In this document: positions 1 through 6,414 of the stretch, one piece after another
How the letters are laid out: the number at the start of each line of letters is the position of its first letter
Numbering within the stretch: position 1 is the first letter of the stretch
Assembly: GCA_964624555.1 (NCBI GenBank)
Contig: CAZUXB010000054.1
Location: forward strand, 1 to 10,355
From: SXRF01 sp964624555
GTDB taxonomy: Bacteria > Pseudomonadota > Alphaproteobacteria > Rickettsiales > SXRF01
Reading direction: 5' to 3'
Length of the DNA stretch: 10,355 bases
Notes under the pieces: generated by a model
Database searches by the model: none
Told to the model about the DNA's origin: nothing
What the model saw: only the letters and a program-made list of their open reading frames with translations
Program-made: the position numbers and the translations under genes

Positions 1-671
1 CACATCCAGCCTTTAGGCAGGGCAGCAAGAACATACGGGCGCACTATCTCGCGCACATCCTGCTGAGACATTCCAGCGGCATGCTGGGTAGACACAACAA
101 CAGAGGTTGCTTTGATCGGTTTGCCGTTTTCATAAAGCAGCGACACCTGGCTTTTCGCATCCGGCCCCAGGCCTTTTACTTCACCGCTATGGCGAACTTT
201 GGCCAAATTATGCAAAATTGCATGCGACAAATGAAGCGGCGCCGGCATCAGCGTATCGGTTTCGTTGCAGGCGAAACCAAACATGATACCCTGGTCCCCT
301 GCCCCTTCGTCTTTATTCTCGCCGGAATCAACACCCATCGCGATGTCGGCGGACTGGGCATGGAGATGGACATACACATCCAGGTTGTCGGCGTGAAAAC
401 CTTCCTGCAGGTAACCGATCTCACGCACCTTATCACGCGCCAGTTTTTCCACCTGCGCTTTGGTTAAGTCAGCGCCACGAGTTTCACCGGCTATAACAAT
501 CGTGTTGGTAGTAGCCAGAGTTTCGCAGGCAACACGCGCCTCCGGGTTTATGGCAAGCATGGCATCGACCACCGCGTCGGAGATCTGGTCGCACACCTTA
601 TCCGGGTGACCTTCCGCCACTGATTCACTTGTGAATATATAAGAACTACGATTAGAGAACTGAGCGGACAT
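1..671 (-). CDS. metK: S-adenosylmethionine synthetase, N-terminal part (runs off left edge)
   Basis: Cytosolic enzyme that makes S-adenosylmethionine from methionine and ATP. The minus-strand reading begins at ATG 671 (MSAQFSNRSSYIFTSESVAE) and stays open to base 1, giving 223 complete codons of a family usually near 390 residues; the C-terminal part lies outside the window. The family signature GHPDKVCDQISD is at residues 21-32, including the catalytic-site His22 and Asp24. The second signature, GAGDQGIMFGFA, lies near residues 120-131. The start has only a weak G-rich ribosome site (GGGG about 7 nt upstream); an ATG further up is followed at once by a stop. An XRE regulator lies upstream on the same strand, a common alphaproteobacterial arrangement, but here they are separated by 304 bp containing an inverted-repeat element. 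The identity is secure. Confidence 0.97.
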   Translation of the reverse strand, partial: MSAQFSNRSSYIFTSESVAEGHPDKVCDQISDAVVDAMLAINPEARVACETLATTNTIVIAGETRGADLTKAQVEKLARDKVREIGYLQEGFHADNLDVYVHLHAQSADIAMGVDSGENKDEGAGDQGIMFGFACNETDTLMPAPLHLSHAILHNLAKVRHSGEVKGLGPDAKSQVSLLYENGKPIKATSVVVSTQHAAGMSQQDVREIVRPYVLAALPKGWM

Positions 672-703
672 AACTACCCCATAAAAAGATTATATAATAT
701 ATA

Positions 704-930
704 GGAGGGGATTTGAGAGTATCTGAGACCGATAGCTTAGACCGTTTTTATTAAGAAGTTATTTGGAATTTCGCTAGGCTTTAGCGAAAATAGTTGATCC
801 CTAGAACCGTAGCGGAGCGTATGTTTTATACGTGAGCAACGGAAGCGGAGGAATCATCTATTTGCAGCAAAGCATAGTAGAGATTACAATCAACTTCTAA
901 GGTGGTAGCAAGCATACTCAAATCCCCACC
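704..930. repeat. Palindromic, structured intergenic element in the metK leader (MITE-like or leader RNA)
   Basis: The gap between metK and the XRE gene holds a 227-bp unit bounded by inverted repeats. GGAGGGGATTTGAG (704-717) and CTCAAATCCCCACC (917-930) match at 13 of 14 positions, and the pairing continues (AGTAT against ATACT) if a 2-nt bulge is allowed. Inside are further inverted pairs: AGTTGAT (792-798) with ATCAACT (889-895), an 8-bp hairpin TTTCGCTA/TAGCGAAA (769-776/782-789), and CGTAT/ATACG (818-822/828-832). No protein of convincing length is encoded. Two readings fit: a small non-autonomous mobile or palindromic repeat of the kind common in Rickettsiales genomes, or a structured 5' leader of the metK mRNA. 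I could not recognise the conserved core of a known SAM riboswitch, and I see no clear target-site duplication. Confidence 0.55.
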
Positions 931-949
931 TGAAACTTGGAGTAAATTA

Positions 950-971
950 ATAGAGAAAATTAAAATGTCAA
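950..971 (-). promoter_or_regulatory. Possible metK promoter
   Basis: A perfect -35 hexamer TTGACA lies on the minus strand at 971-966, just beyond the stop of the XRE gene. A -10 candidate TAATTT follows after 16 nt but matches the consensus poorly. If used, transcription would start just outside the palindromic element, so the element would lie in the metK leader. Confidence 0.3.
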
Positions 972-975
972 GAAT

Positions 976-1392
976 CTAATCAAGAACCGTCTTATTATCG
1001 GCCACCGCGCGCAGCAAGTCGGCGAGACGCTTACGGATAATCGGCTCCTTGATGCGCTTGAAAGATTTCATAACTTCCAGCGATTCACGGTCAGATGCTA
1101 CATTCTCATGCTCAAAAGCTGAAGCTGAACTTTCTGATAAGCCTGAAGCCATGTTATGGGCAGCCGAAGCACCTTCAACACCCTCAAAAAAATAGGCTAC
1201 AGGAACATTCATGAAACGTGAAAACTCATAAAGGCGGTTAGCGTTCATGGCATTGCTGCCTTTTTCATACTTCTGCACCTGCTGGAAAGTTATACCAACA
1301 GCCTTGGCCACCGCTTCCTGGCTTAGTCCCATTATGGTACGGCGTTGTTTAAGCCGCTTACCAACATGGCTATCTATATCATGCTTTGTCAT
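976..1392 (-). CDS. XRE-family helix-turn-helix regulator next to metK
   Basis: Putative DNA-binding regulator of 138 residues. An XRE/Cro-C1 helix-turn-helix occupies about residues 10-65: VGKRLKQRR, then GLSQEAVAKAVGITFQQVQKY with the recognition helix around residues 34-44. The NANRLYEFSRFMNVPVAYFF segment is typical of alphaproteobacterial XRE proteins encoded beside metK and lnt. The C-terminal half is charged and ends in RKRLADLLRAVADN. ATG 1392 is taken as the start; a TTG two codons upstream (1398) is also in frame, and neither has a strong ribosome site. The gene lies between lnt and metK on the same strand, a conserved neighbourhood, but its regulatory target cannot be read from the sequence. 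Confidence 0.88.
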   Translation of the reverse strand: MTKHDIDSHVGKRLKQRRTIMGLSQEAVAKAVGITFQQVQKYEKGSNAMNANRLYEFSRFMNVPVAYFFEGVEGASAAHNMASGLSESSASAFEHENVASDRESLEVMKSFKRIKEPIIRKRLADLLRAVADNKTVLD

Positions 1393-1414
1393 ATCCAAAT
1401 CGTTATTCTAAGTT

Positions 1415-1443
1415 GCTCTAGCTAATAAACCAATCGCTGTCAA
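1415..1443 (-). promoter_or_regulatory. Possible promoter of the XRE gene
   Basis: TTGACA is present on the minus strand at 1443-1438 in the lnt-XRE gap. It is followed after 17 nt by TAGAGC, a weak -10. The -35 is perfect and the spacing correct, so the XRE gene may have its own start rather than relying only on readthrough from lnt. Confidence 0.35.
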
Positions 1444-1479
1444 ATAACCGCAAATGATAGTTGTTTGCAAGAAAAATAA

Positions 1480-3006
1480 TTAATTCACCATTAATTTTCT
1501 GTAATATATTAATAAACCGGCAGCGAAGCATAGGGTAATTATTAAAAATCCCTGCCCATATCTCGTATAAGTTGTACTATCCAGCCTTGTTTTTTGTAAC
1601 TTCACATCCAATATACCCTGTTCACCAAGACCAAGATGCTGTTTTATACGCCCATACTCATCTATATAGGCAGTTATCCCGGTATTTGCAACCCTTACCA
1701 GCGGAAGCCCCTGCTCTACTGCCCGCATCCTCGCCATTTCAAAATGCTGATAGGGGCCACTGCTCATGCCAAACCAGGCATCATTGGTCACATTAAGTAA
1801 CCACTGTGGGCGATTATCACTATCTACAGCAAACTCTGGGAAGATAGCCTCATAGCAAACCAGCACGCTAACTGGTGGCAGCTCGCCCCAGATCATAGTT
1901 TGCGGGCCAGAGCCGGCTGAAAAATCCTTATCCCCTACCGGCAGTTTTATTGATTTTGGAACAAGGAAACGCATAGGGAAAAACTCCCCAAAAGGAACAA
2001 GGGAATGTTTATCATAATTTCCAATTATCTTGCCATCATTAGCTATGGCCATGACGCTATTATAAAAACTGCTATCATCCCCATCGCCCTCAATGCGCAT
2101 TCCTCCAGTGACCAGCATTACTCCAGGCGGCATGGAAGCGCCGAGATGGTAGGTAAGCGGGGTCTGGGTTTTAAGCGGGAAAGGCACGGCGGTTTCCGGC
2201 CAGATGACGTACCCCACATTTTCGATACCAGCACTCTGGGTCAGGGTCACATATTCACCCAGGTTTTTTTGCATAAGCTGCGGATCCCATTTCAGGTTCT
2301 GCTTTATATTGCCCTGCACCAGACGCAGTTTTACGCTGGTATTTTCTGCTTCCGGTACATTTTGCAGACGCATATTACCCCAGAACAGAGCCACTGCAAA
2401 TAGCCCCCAGATGCAAAAAACAAAGATGCGGTTGCTGCGAATTACTGCAACCGCTGCGCCCAGCAACACCGTAAAAAATGTCAGGCCATACGCTCCCAGC
2501 ACCGAAGCCAGTTGCAGAGAGGCAGCGCTGAAACCAAAGCTATAGCCGGCAAGGTTCCACGGAAAGCCGGAAAACAAATGACCGCGGGCATATTCAACCA
2601 AAAGCCAGATGGTAGAAAATGCCAACAAATCTATAACTGTTTTACGTTTTATGTTTGACGTATTACGAACAAGGTAATTAAACAAAAAGCAAGCCACCGC
2701 CGGATAGAAGGCAATAATTGCATTCAACCCCAGAAGGCAGAAAGGAATAGCCCAGCCAAATTTTTCTGGGTCGGTGAGCAAGGCGATGCAGAACCAGTAA
2801 AGGCCACTTATATAGAATCCCCAGCCCCACCACCAGCCATCGGCAAAAGCGCGTTTGCGCGTAGCAGCATTCTTGACCAGAAGAAAAAGCCCGCCATAGG
2901 CGGGTATAATGAATGGAAAAATATAGAAAGGGGCCAAGGTAAAAGTGGCAAAAACACCGAGCAGGAAACAGAGTAAATTACGTTGCCATTTTTTATTTTT
3001 TATCAT
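1480..3006 (-). CDS. lnt: Apolipoprotein N-acyltransferase
   Basis: Inner-membrane enzyme that adds the third acyl chain to the N-terminal cysteine of lipoproteins, the last step of lipoprotein maturation. From ATG 3006 it has 508 residues, the normal family length. The N-terminal ~210 residues are a run of hydrophobic membrane helices (the first around LLCFLLGVFATFTLAPF). The periplasmic carbon-nitrogen hydrolase domain follows, with the Glu-Lys-Cys triad recognisable as E271 (in VIWPETAVPF), K333 (in NYDKHSLVPFGEF) and C384 (in VCYEAIFPE). The family block NDAWFG...HFEMARMRAVEQGLP...RVANTG is intact, and a last membrane helix closes the protein. A TTG start seven codons upstream is in frame, but ATG followed by the basic stretch IKNKKWQR suits a membrane-protein N-terminus better. 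The downstream order XRE then metK supports an alphaproteobacterial source. Confidence 0.96.
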   Translation of the reverse strand: MIKNKKWQRNLLCFLLGVFATFTLAPFYIFPFIIPAYGGLFLLVKNAATRKRAFADGWWWGWGFYISGLYWFCIALLTDPEKFGWAIPFCLLGLNAIIAFYPAVACFLFNYLVRNTSNIKRKTVIDLLAFSTIWLLVEYARGHLFSGFPWNLAGYSFGFSAASLQLASVLGAYGLTFFTVLLGAAVAVIRSNRIFVFCIWGLFAVALFWGNMRLQNVPEAENTSVKLRLVQGNIKQNLKWDPQLMQKNLGEYVTLTQSAGIENVGYVIWPETAVPFPLKTQTPLTYHLGASMPPGVMLVTGGMRIEGDGDDSSFYNSVMAIANDGKIIGNYDKHSLVPFGEFFPMRFLVPKSIKLPVGDKDFSAGSGPQTMIWGELPPVSVLVCYEAIFPEFAVDSDNRPQWLLNVTNDAWFGMSSGPYQHFEMARMRAVEQGLPLVRVANTGITAYIDEYGRIKQHLGLGEQGILDVKLQKTRLDSTTYTRYGQGFLIITLCFAAGLLIYYRKLMVN

Positions 3007-3110
3007 GATTACAGCTGCCCTGAACAATTAGGATAACTACAGATACCCTACCAATGCCACAAATGACAAGCTTAGTTTGCCATAACCGGCCAGGCAACTA
3101 TAGACAAGAC

Positions 3111-3434
3111 CTAACCATCAACAGTGCCGGAAAGCACATAGGATTTCAATTCTTCGGTATTTTGCTCTGAGTAGTTATAAAGGTATTTATTGATAAACTT
3201 CTCCTCAGGCGTCTCATGGAAATTCATTTGTACCGCCCAATAAACTAAATCTTCCTTGGCATTTTGCAACGTACGGGCTGCGCCATACATGCCACTGGAA
3301 TTAGCCTTATTAATAAGGAAATTAAGGCCATAAATAAGGCTAACCATAGCATCATCCCTATCATCTTCCTTATATTTTTTGCCGTTTTTTACCGGCTTAT
3401 TTTGGTGAGTGGCTTTAACATCAACTGTGTCCAT
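3111..3434 (-). CDS. Small conserved-looking protein of unknown function, FNR-type box upstream
   Basis: I do not recognise a family. From ATG 3434 the product is 107 residues, soluble, with no signal peptide or membrane helix. The first ~28 residues are polar and probably disordered (VKATHQNKPVKNGKKYKEDDRDD); the rest looks like an alpha-helical bundle (MVSLIYGLNFLINKAN, GAARTLQNAKEDLVYWAVQ, PEEKFINKYLYNYSEQ). ATG 3434 is preferred because GGAG sits 9 nt before it; ATGs at 3449 and 3443 are also in frame but have no ribosome site. The gene lies downstream of the Crp/Fnr gene on the same strand, and an FNR-type box with a matching -10 lies in its promoter region, so it is a candidate target of that regulator. 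lnt follows 104 bp downstream. Confidence 0.7.
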   Translation of the reverse strand: MDTVDVKATHQNKPVKNGKKYKEDDRDDAMVSLIYGLNFLINKANSSGMYGAARTLQNAKEDLVYWAVQMNFHETPEEKFINKYLYNYSEQNTEELKSYVLSGTVDG

Positions 3435-3463
3435 AAAATCCATCTCCATAACAATTAAGGATA

Positions 3464-3477
3464 GTAACTATAGTTAC
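3464..3477. promoter_or_regulatory. Perfect 14-bp palindrome, possible operator or leader hairpin
   Basis: GTAACTATAGTTAC is its own reverse complement, and is framed by GGATA (3459-3463) and TATCC (3483-3487), which also pair. It lies at about the expected transcription start of the 107-aa gene. It could be an operator for a dimeric HTH protein or a hairpin at the 5' end of the mRNA. Confidence 0.4.
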
Positions 3478-3486
3478 CCACCTATC

Positions 3487-3528
3487 CTTCTAAAAAAATA
3501 TATTTATTTAGTAATTGACGTAAGTCAA
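3487..3528 (-). promoter_or_regulatory. FNR-type box and -10 for the 107-aa gene
   Basis: The box at 3515-3528 reads TTGACGTAAGTCAA, a perfect inverted repeat TTGAC-N4-GTCAA that fits the FNR/FixK/DNR class. On the minus strand a -10-like TAGAAG (3492-3487, 4 of 6 bases) follows after 22 nt. That is the spacing of a class II promoter, where the box is centred near -41.5. The regulator encoded next door has the matching recognition helix. Confidence 0.6.
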
Positions 3529-3555
3529 CATATATCCGATTCATGCAGTTTGGTA

Positions 3556-4317
3556 TTAACAAATTTGAACATTATTTTTATCATCTTGCTCGGCAATTAC
3601 CATATGCGTTGGACAATCACGTGAAATAGAACACCGTCCACAGACATACTCGCCCATATGGTCGATATCATGGAACTTCACCAAATTATCACGAACCTCA
3701 ACACCATTTTCTTTAAGTTTCGCAAGGGCGCGGGAGAATGTTTCCGGCTCCATGCCCAAACGTGATGCAATCAAAATTTTACTATAGGGCAACTCAAATC
3801 CGTTAGGATTTAAATTATGCATAACACATAGCCTCTGTAAAAAACATCCGACCTGCTGCGCTGCAGTCATCGTTGATTTATGCTCCCTTTCAATTTCGAC
3901 CATATGTGCATATTGGGAAATAGCGGAAAGTATATTAAGTGCAAATACTGGATGACCGGCCACCTCCTTCAACCACTCGATAGGGAATTTAAGCACCACT
4001 GAATCACCAACACTTTTTGCACTAAGCTGGTGATGAAGGGAAAATGGATTCAAAGCTTCAGGCCTGGCGATTGTCCTCCCCGTAATTACCACATCGACGG
4101 TTAGCTCTTTACCATCCGGCGTTTCTGTAAAAAGCTGAATAAGACCACTGCAAATAATGTAAAAAAACTTAACTTGATCCCCATGATGGAACAAATAATC
4201 ACCCCTCCGGCAATAAACCATAACTCCCTTAGAAAGGAACATATCCCTGTCCTTTTCTGAAACACCGGAAAAAATCTGCAGGTTTTTTATTACATCCGGG
4301 AATGCTTTTTTAGGCAT
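3556..4317 (-). CDS. Crp/Fnr-family transcriptional regulator with C-terminal cysteine cluster
   Basis: Putative DNA-binding regulator of 253 residues. Residues ~12-115 form a cyclic-nucleotide-binding-like beta-roll (RGDYLFHHGDQVKFFYIICSGLIQLF), followed by the dimerisation helix (~125-150) and a winged HTH (~150-215). The recognition helix EPETFSRALAKL carries E192, S195 and R196, the E-x-x-S-R pattern with which FNR reads TTGA half-sites. The N-terminal cysteine set that binds the Fe-S cluster in FNR is absent. Instead, after the HTH, there are three closely spaced cysteines (C226, C229, C235 in VCGRCSISRDCP) plus C253 at the last residue, a plausible metal or Fe-S site. The start is well supported by AGAGGA 6 nt before ATG 4317. 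It is transcribed away from the first XRE gene across a 107-bp divergent gap. The family is secure; the signal sensed is unknown. Confidence 0.9.
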   Translation of the reverse strand: MPKKAFPDVIKNLQIFSGVSEKDRDMFLSKGVMVYCRRGDYLFHHGDQVKFFYIICSGLIQLFTETPDGKELTVDVVITGRTIARPEALNPFSLHHQLSAKSVGDSVVLKFPIEWLKEVAGHPVFALNILSAISQYAHMVEIEREHKSTMTAAQQVGCFLQRLCVMHNLNPNGFELPYSKILIASRLGMEPETFSRALAKLKENGVEVRDNLVKFHDIDHMGEYVCGRCSISRDCPTHMVIAEQDDKNNVQIC

Positions 4318-4424
4318 TTACGTCCTCTTGGTAATTCGTTGTTATTTTATACTGCCATTGAATACTATTACCCTATTCGATTTACAATAGAATAACACAA
4401 GCTGAATCACACCTAAGGTTACTT

Positions 4425-4715
4425 ATGTTACCTATTATTATACGTAGAATGGTATATTCTCGTCCCATTATGGGACATTTTCACGAAGAAAAAATAGCGC
4501 TTGAACTGGTAAAACAGTTTAAAGCCATACGCCAGGAACAAGGGCTATCACATCAGAGCCTTGCTAAGAAAGCTGGCGTCACACGGGCTGCGATAAGCCA
4601 TATTGAAAACGGCATAAGGAAACCTTCACTTATGATGGCTCTCCGCCTGTCGGACGCACTTGGTATAAAATTATCCACTATTTTACAGGAAATAGAAAAT
4701 ACCGTTGCCCACTAA
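4425..4715 (+). CDS. Small XRE-family HTH regulator, first of a pair
   Basis: Stand-alone HTH protein of 96 residues. The XRE domain spans about residues 28-88: LVKQFKAIRQEQGLSHQSLAKKAGVTRAAISHIENG, then KPSLMMALRLSDALGIKLSTIL, with the recognition helix near residues 53-62. No sensor or catalytic domain is attached. ATG 4425 is chosen because AAGG precedes it by 7 nt; the HTH itself would also be complete from ATG 4470, but no ribosome site is seen there. It is divergent from the Crp/Fnr gene, and its paralogue follows 192 bp downstream on the same strand. No toxin gene adjoins it, so an antitoxin role is not supported. Confidence 0.82.
   Translation: MLPIIIRRMVYSRPIMGHFHEEKIALELVKQFKAIRQEQGLSHQSLAKKAGVTRAAISHIENGIRKPSLMMALRLSDALGIKLSTILQEIENTVAH
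4462..4476. promoter_or_regulatory. Perfect 15-bp inverted repeat inside the first XRE gene
   Basis: GTCCCATTATGGGAC is a 7+1+7 perfect inverted repeat lying over the alternative start ATG 4470. HTH proteins of this size often bind such short operators, so it may be an autoregulatory site, but it is also coding sequence and could be chance. Confidence 0.3.
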
Positions 4716-4775
4716 TAAATAATGAAAAGTATAGAGATTAACAGAATAAATTGGTTCCACACGCACAAAGCTTAC

Positions 4776-4817
4776 TTGACTATAATCAAGACTATTTTTC
4801 TTCAACTGCATTATGCT
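4776..4817 (+). promoter_or_regulatory. FNR-type box and -10 for the second XRE gene
   Basis: TTGACTATAATCAA (4776-4789) differs by one base from the FNR consensus TTGAT-N4-ATCAA. A -10-like TATGCT (4812-4817, 4 of 6 bases) begins 22 nt after the box, the same spacing as at the box before the 107-aa gene. It would start transcription near 4824, giving a leader of about 84 nt. Confidence 0.55.
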
Positions 4818-4907
4818 GCATCACAGTGTATTATGTTTCGCTAGTATTTTTACCAGTATGTATAGGCCTTATGTTTACATATAAAATTATGGAGTTTATT
4901 CTGCTGC

Positions 4908-5141
4908 ATGGACACTAATCATACAGAACATATTATCAAAGGAATCACCGAACAACTCAAGAAGGCGCGTCAGGAAAGCGGCATGTCCCACGAGACATTA
5001 GCCCGGAAAATAGGTGTTTCCCGTCCGGCGATCAGCCATATAGAGAGCGGGAAGCGCAAACCATCCTTACTGCTGGCTATAAAAATTTCGCATGGGCTTG
5101 GTATGAAGCTGTCCTCAATAATTAAATTATTTGAGAAATAA
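4908..5141 (+). CDS. Small XRE-family HTH regulator, second of a pair
   Basis: Stand-alone HTH protein of 77 residues, almost entirely the XRE domain (about residues 12-73): ITEQLKKARQESGMSHETLA, RKIGVSRPAISHIESGKRKPS, LLLAIKISHGLGMKLSSII. It is clearly a paralogue of the upstream 96-aa protein, sharing the SHxxLAxKxGVxRxAISHIExGxRKPSL core and differing mainly at the N-terminus. The ribosome site is unusual: GGAG (4891-4894) lies 13 nt before ATG 4908, and no better in-frame start exists. An FNR-type box upstream suggests control by the neighbouring Crp/Fnr protein. I see no toxin or metabolic partner beside it. Confidence 0.82.
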   Translation: MDTNHTEHIIKGITEQLKKARQESGMSHETLARKIGVSRPAISHIESGKRKPSLLLAIKISHGLGMKLSSIIKLFEK

Positions 5142-5192
5142 TATATCCTGTTTAAAAATCTGCGCTATAAATCTTTACTACAAAATTACTTC

Positions 5193-5220
5193 TTGCTAGT
5201 TGCCTGTTGCTAGTTGCCTG
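5193..5220. repeat. Two perfect tandem copies of a 14-bp unit
   Basis: TTGCTAGTTGCCTG occurs twice back to back (5193-5206 and 5207-5220), followed by TTTTCC. Otherwise the 210-bp gap between the second XRE gene and the secreted-protein gene shows only an isolated TATAAT at 5263-5268 with no good -35. Two copies without spacers are not a CRISPR; slippage is the simplest origin. Confidence 0.6.
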
Positions 5221-5351
5221 TTTTCCTATTTTTTCATACGCAATGTCACCGCGCACAGAAAATATAATTTAGAGAAATTGGCAAAAGATTACTGCTTTGT
5301 TTTTTCACTGTGCAGCCGGTAGGATAATAAATAACCATGAAAGGAATCTGT

Positions 5352-5693
5352 ATGTTTAAACAATTTACAAGGGCTGTTTTGTGCATTGCAGCAATCGGTG
5401 TTTTTGCTTCCCACGCCCTATCTGCAACTTCTGCTCCAACCGGGCAGAACGCTTTTACCAGAGCTGTACAAAAACCAATGGAGAATATTGTAACACCTGT
5501 CGAAAACACGCACACTACAATATGCAACAGCGTGGTAGAATGCCGCAAATATGGCGGCGACCTGCAAACTATCTGGCAGATGAATAACAACACCGATTTT
5601 TCCGCAAAAGATTATCCCGATAATTGTTATACTCTGGGTAAAGATGGCAAATATGTTTACTCTCCAGCCACCTGCACCCATCCCAACCACTAA
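5352..5693 (+). CDS. Small secreted four-cysteine protein of unknown function
   Basis: I do not recognise a family. From ATG 5352 the product is 113 residues. It has a classical Sec signal peptide: basic start MFKQFTR, hydrophobic core AVLCIAAIGVFA, and likely signal peptidase I cleavage near residues 24-25 (HALS/ATS). The mature part is about 89 residues with four cysteines (C58, C64, C92, C108), an even number that suggests two disulfides in the periplasm. The segments CNSVVECRKYGG and DNCYTLGKDGKYVYSPATC could be a compact fold. ATG 5352 is chosen because AAAGGA lies 6 nt upstream; an in-frame ATG at 5337 is possible but poorly spaced from a ribosome site. The gene converges on otsB with a single base between the two stop codons. 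Confidence 0.72.
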   Translation: MFKQFTRAVLCIAAIGVFASHALSATSAPTGQNAFTRAVQKPMENIVTPVENTHTTICNSVVECRKYGGDLQTIWQMNNNTDFSAKDYPDNCYTLGKDGKYVYSPATCTHPNH

Positions 5694-5694
5694 T

Positions 5695-6414
5695 CTAAAA
5701 AACTGGACTAACAGTGGTAGACTGCCTGCTTATCCACTCCCGCACGGCAAGGGGAGATTGAAATACTTCTTCATTTTCTTCAACCCTAATGCCCACGCCG
5801 CCCATTTTACGACATGTATTTATGGCGAATACATCGGTTTCATCATCACCGAGAAAGACCGGCCTGCGCCCGGCGAAAGGCTTGCATTTCATGAAATGCT
5901 CTATGGCAGTTCCCTTGTTATGGCCGTGACAGATGACCTCAAAAACCATTTTCCCTGGCATGATAACAAGCGACCTGTCTGTCCCTGATATTATTTCCCG
6001 TAAAATATTTTCAATCGTACCAGCCATTTCCGGTGCCTGTCGGCAGTGAACCGCCACAGCGTATTTCTTATCCTCCAATATGAGTGCTGGGTAAGATGAA
6101 AACACCTCTTTAATTTCACCGCGCATCTTTTCCGGCAAAGGCGTTTTTTCTTCTTTTTTTGTTCCCAAACACCACTCGGCACCATGCACACCGGAGGCAG
6201 GCAGATGCAACGGGGAAAAAAGCGTATCAATATCATCCAGCGAACGTCCGCTTATAAGCGCAAGGGCGCCGTCCAGTTTTTTATAAAGCGTTGCAAGGTT
6301 ATCGCGAAGGTTCTGCGGAACATCCACACCACCTGGAGTTGGAGCTATATCCAGCAACGTACCGTCTATATCAAGAAATAGTGCGTCTTGTTCCGGGTGC
6401 AAGCGGAATGACAT
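5695..6414 (-). CDS. otsB: Trehalose-6-phosphate phosphatase
   Basis: HAD-superfamily phosphatase that removes phosphate from trehalose-6-phosphate, the second step of OtsAB trehalose synthesis in the cytosol. It has 239 residues from ATG 6414, slightly shorter than E. coli OtsB. HAD motif I is DIDGTLLD with nucleophile D15 and acid/base D17; ALISGRS (~52-58) is motif II; the lysine region is PGKMVFEV (~153-160); motif IV is FLGDDETD (~187-194). The start has GGGAG about 9 nt upstream and overlaps the end of otsA by 44 bp, implying translational coupling. The frame is open further upstream, but that part lies inside otsA and is not OtsB-like. It ends one base from the convergent secreted-protein gene. 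Confidence 0.95.
   Translation of the reverse strand: MSFRLHPEQDALFLDIDGTLLDIAPTPGGVDVPQNLRDNLATLYKKLDGALALISGRSLDDIDTLFSPLHLPASGVHGAEWCLGTKKEEKTPLPEKMRGEIKEVFSSYPALILEDKKYAVAVHCRQAPEMAGTIENILREIISGTDRSLVIMPGKMVFEVICHGHNKGTAIEHFMKCKPFAGRRPVFLGDDETDVFAINTCRKMGGVGIRVEENEEVFQSPLAVREWISRQSTTVSPVF

Noticed and set aside
81..467. 128-codon open frame on the plus strand
   Set aside because: It lies opposite metK, whose conserved motifs are unmistakable; the plus-strand frame has no recognisable protein features.
672..975. SAM riboswitch or tmRNA in the metK leader
   Set aside because: The region is structured, but I could not match the conserved cores of SAM-I, SAM-II, SAM-V or SAM/SAH switches, nor a tmRNA tag reading frame or acceptor arm. 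It is reported only as an unassigned palindromic element.
3077..3097. TTGCC/GGCAA inverted repeat between the 107-aa gene and lnt as a terminator
   Set aside because: The stem is only five base pairs around an 11-nt loop and lacks a T-run; too weak to annotate.
4425..5141. Toxin-antitoxin module
   Set aside because: The two XRE proteins resemble antitoxin DNA-binding domains, but no toxin-like gene adjoins either one.
5193..5220. CRISPR-like repeat
   Set aside because: Only two 14-bp copies with no spacer between them and no cas genes.
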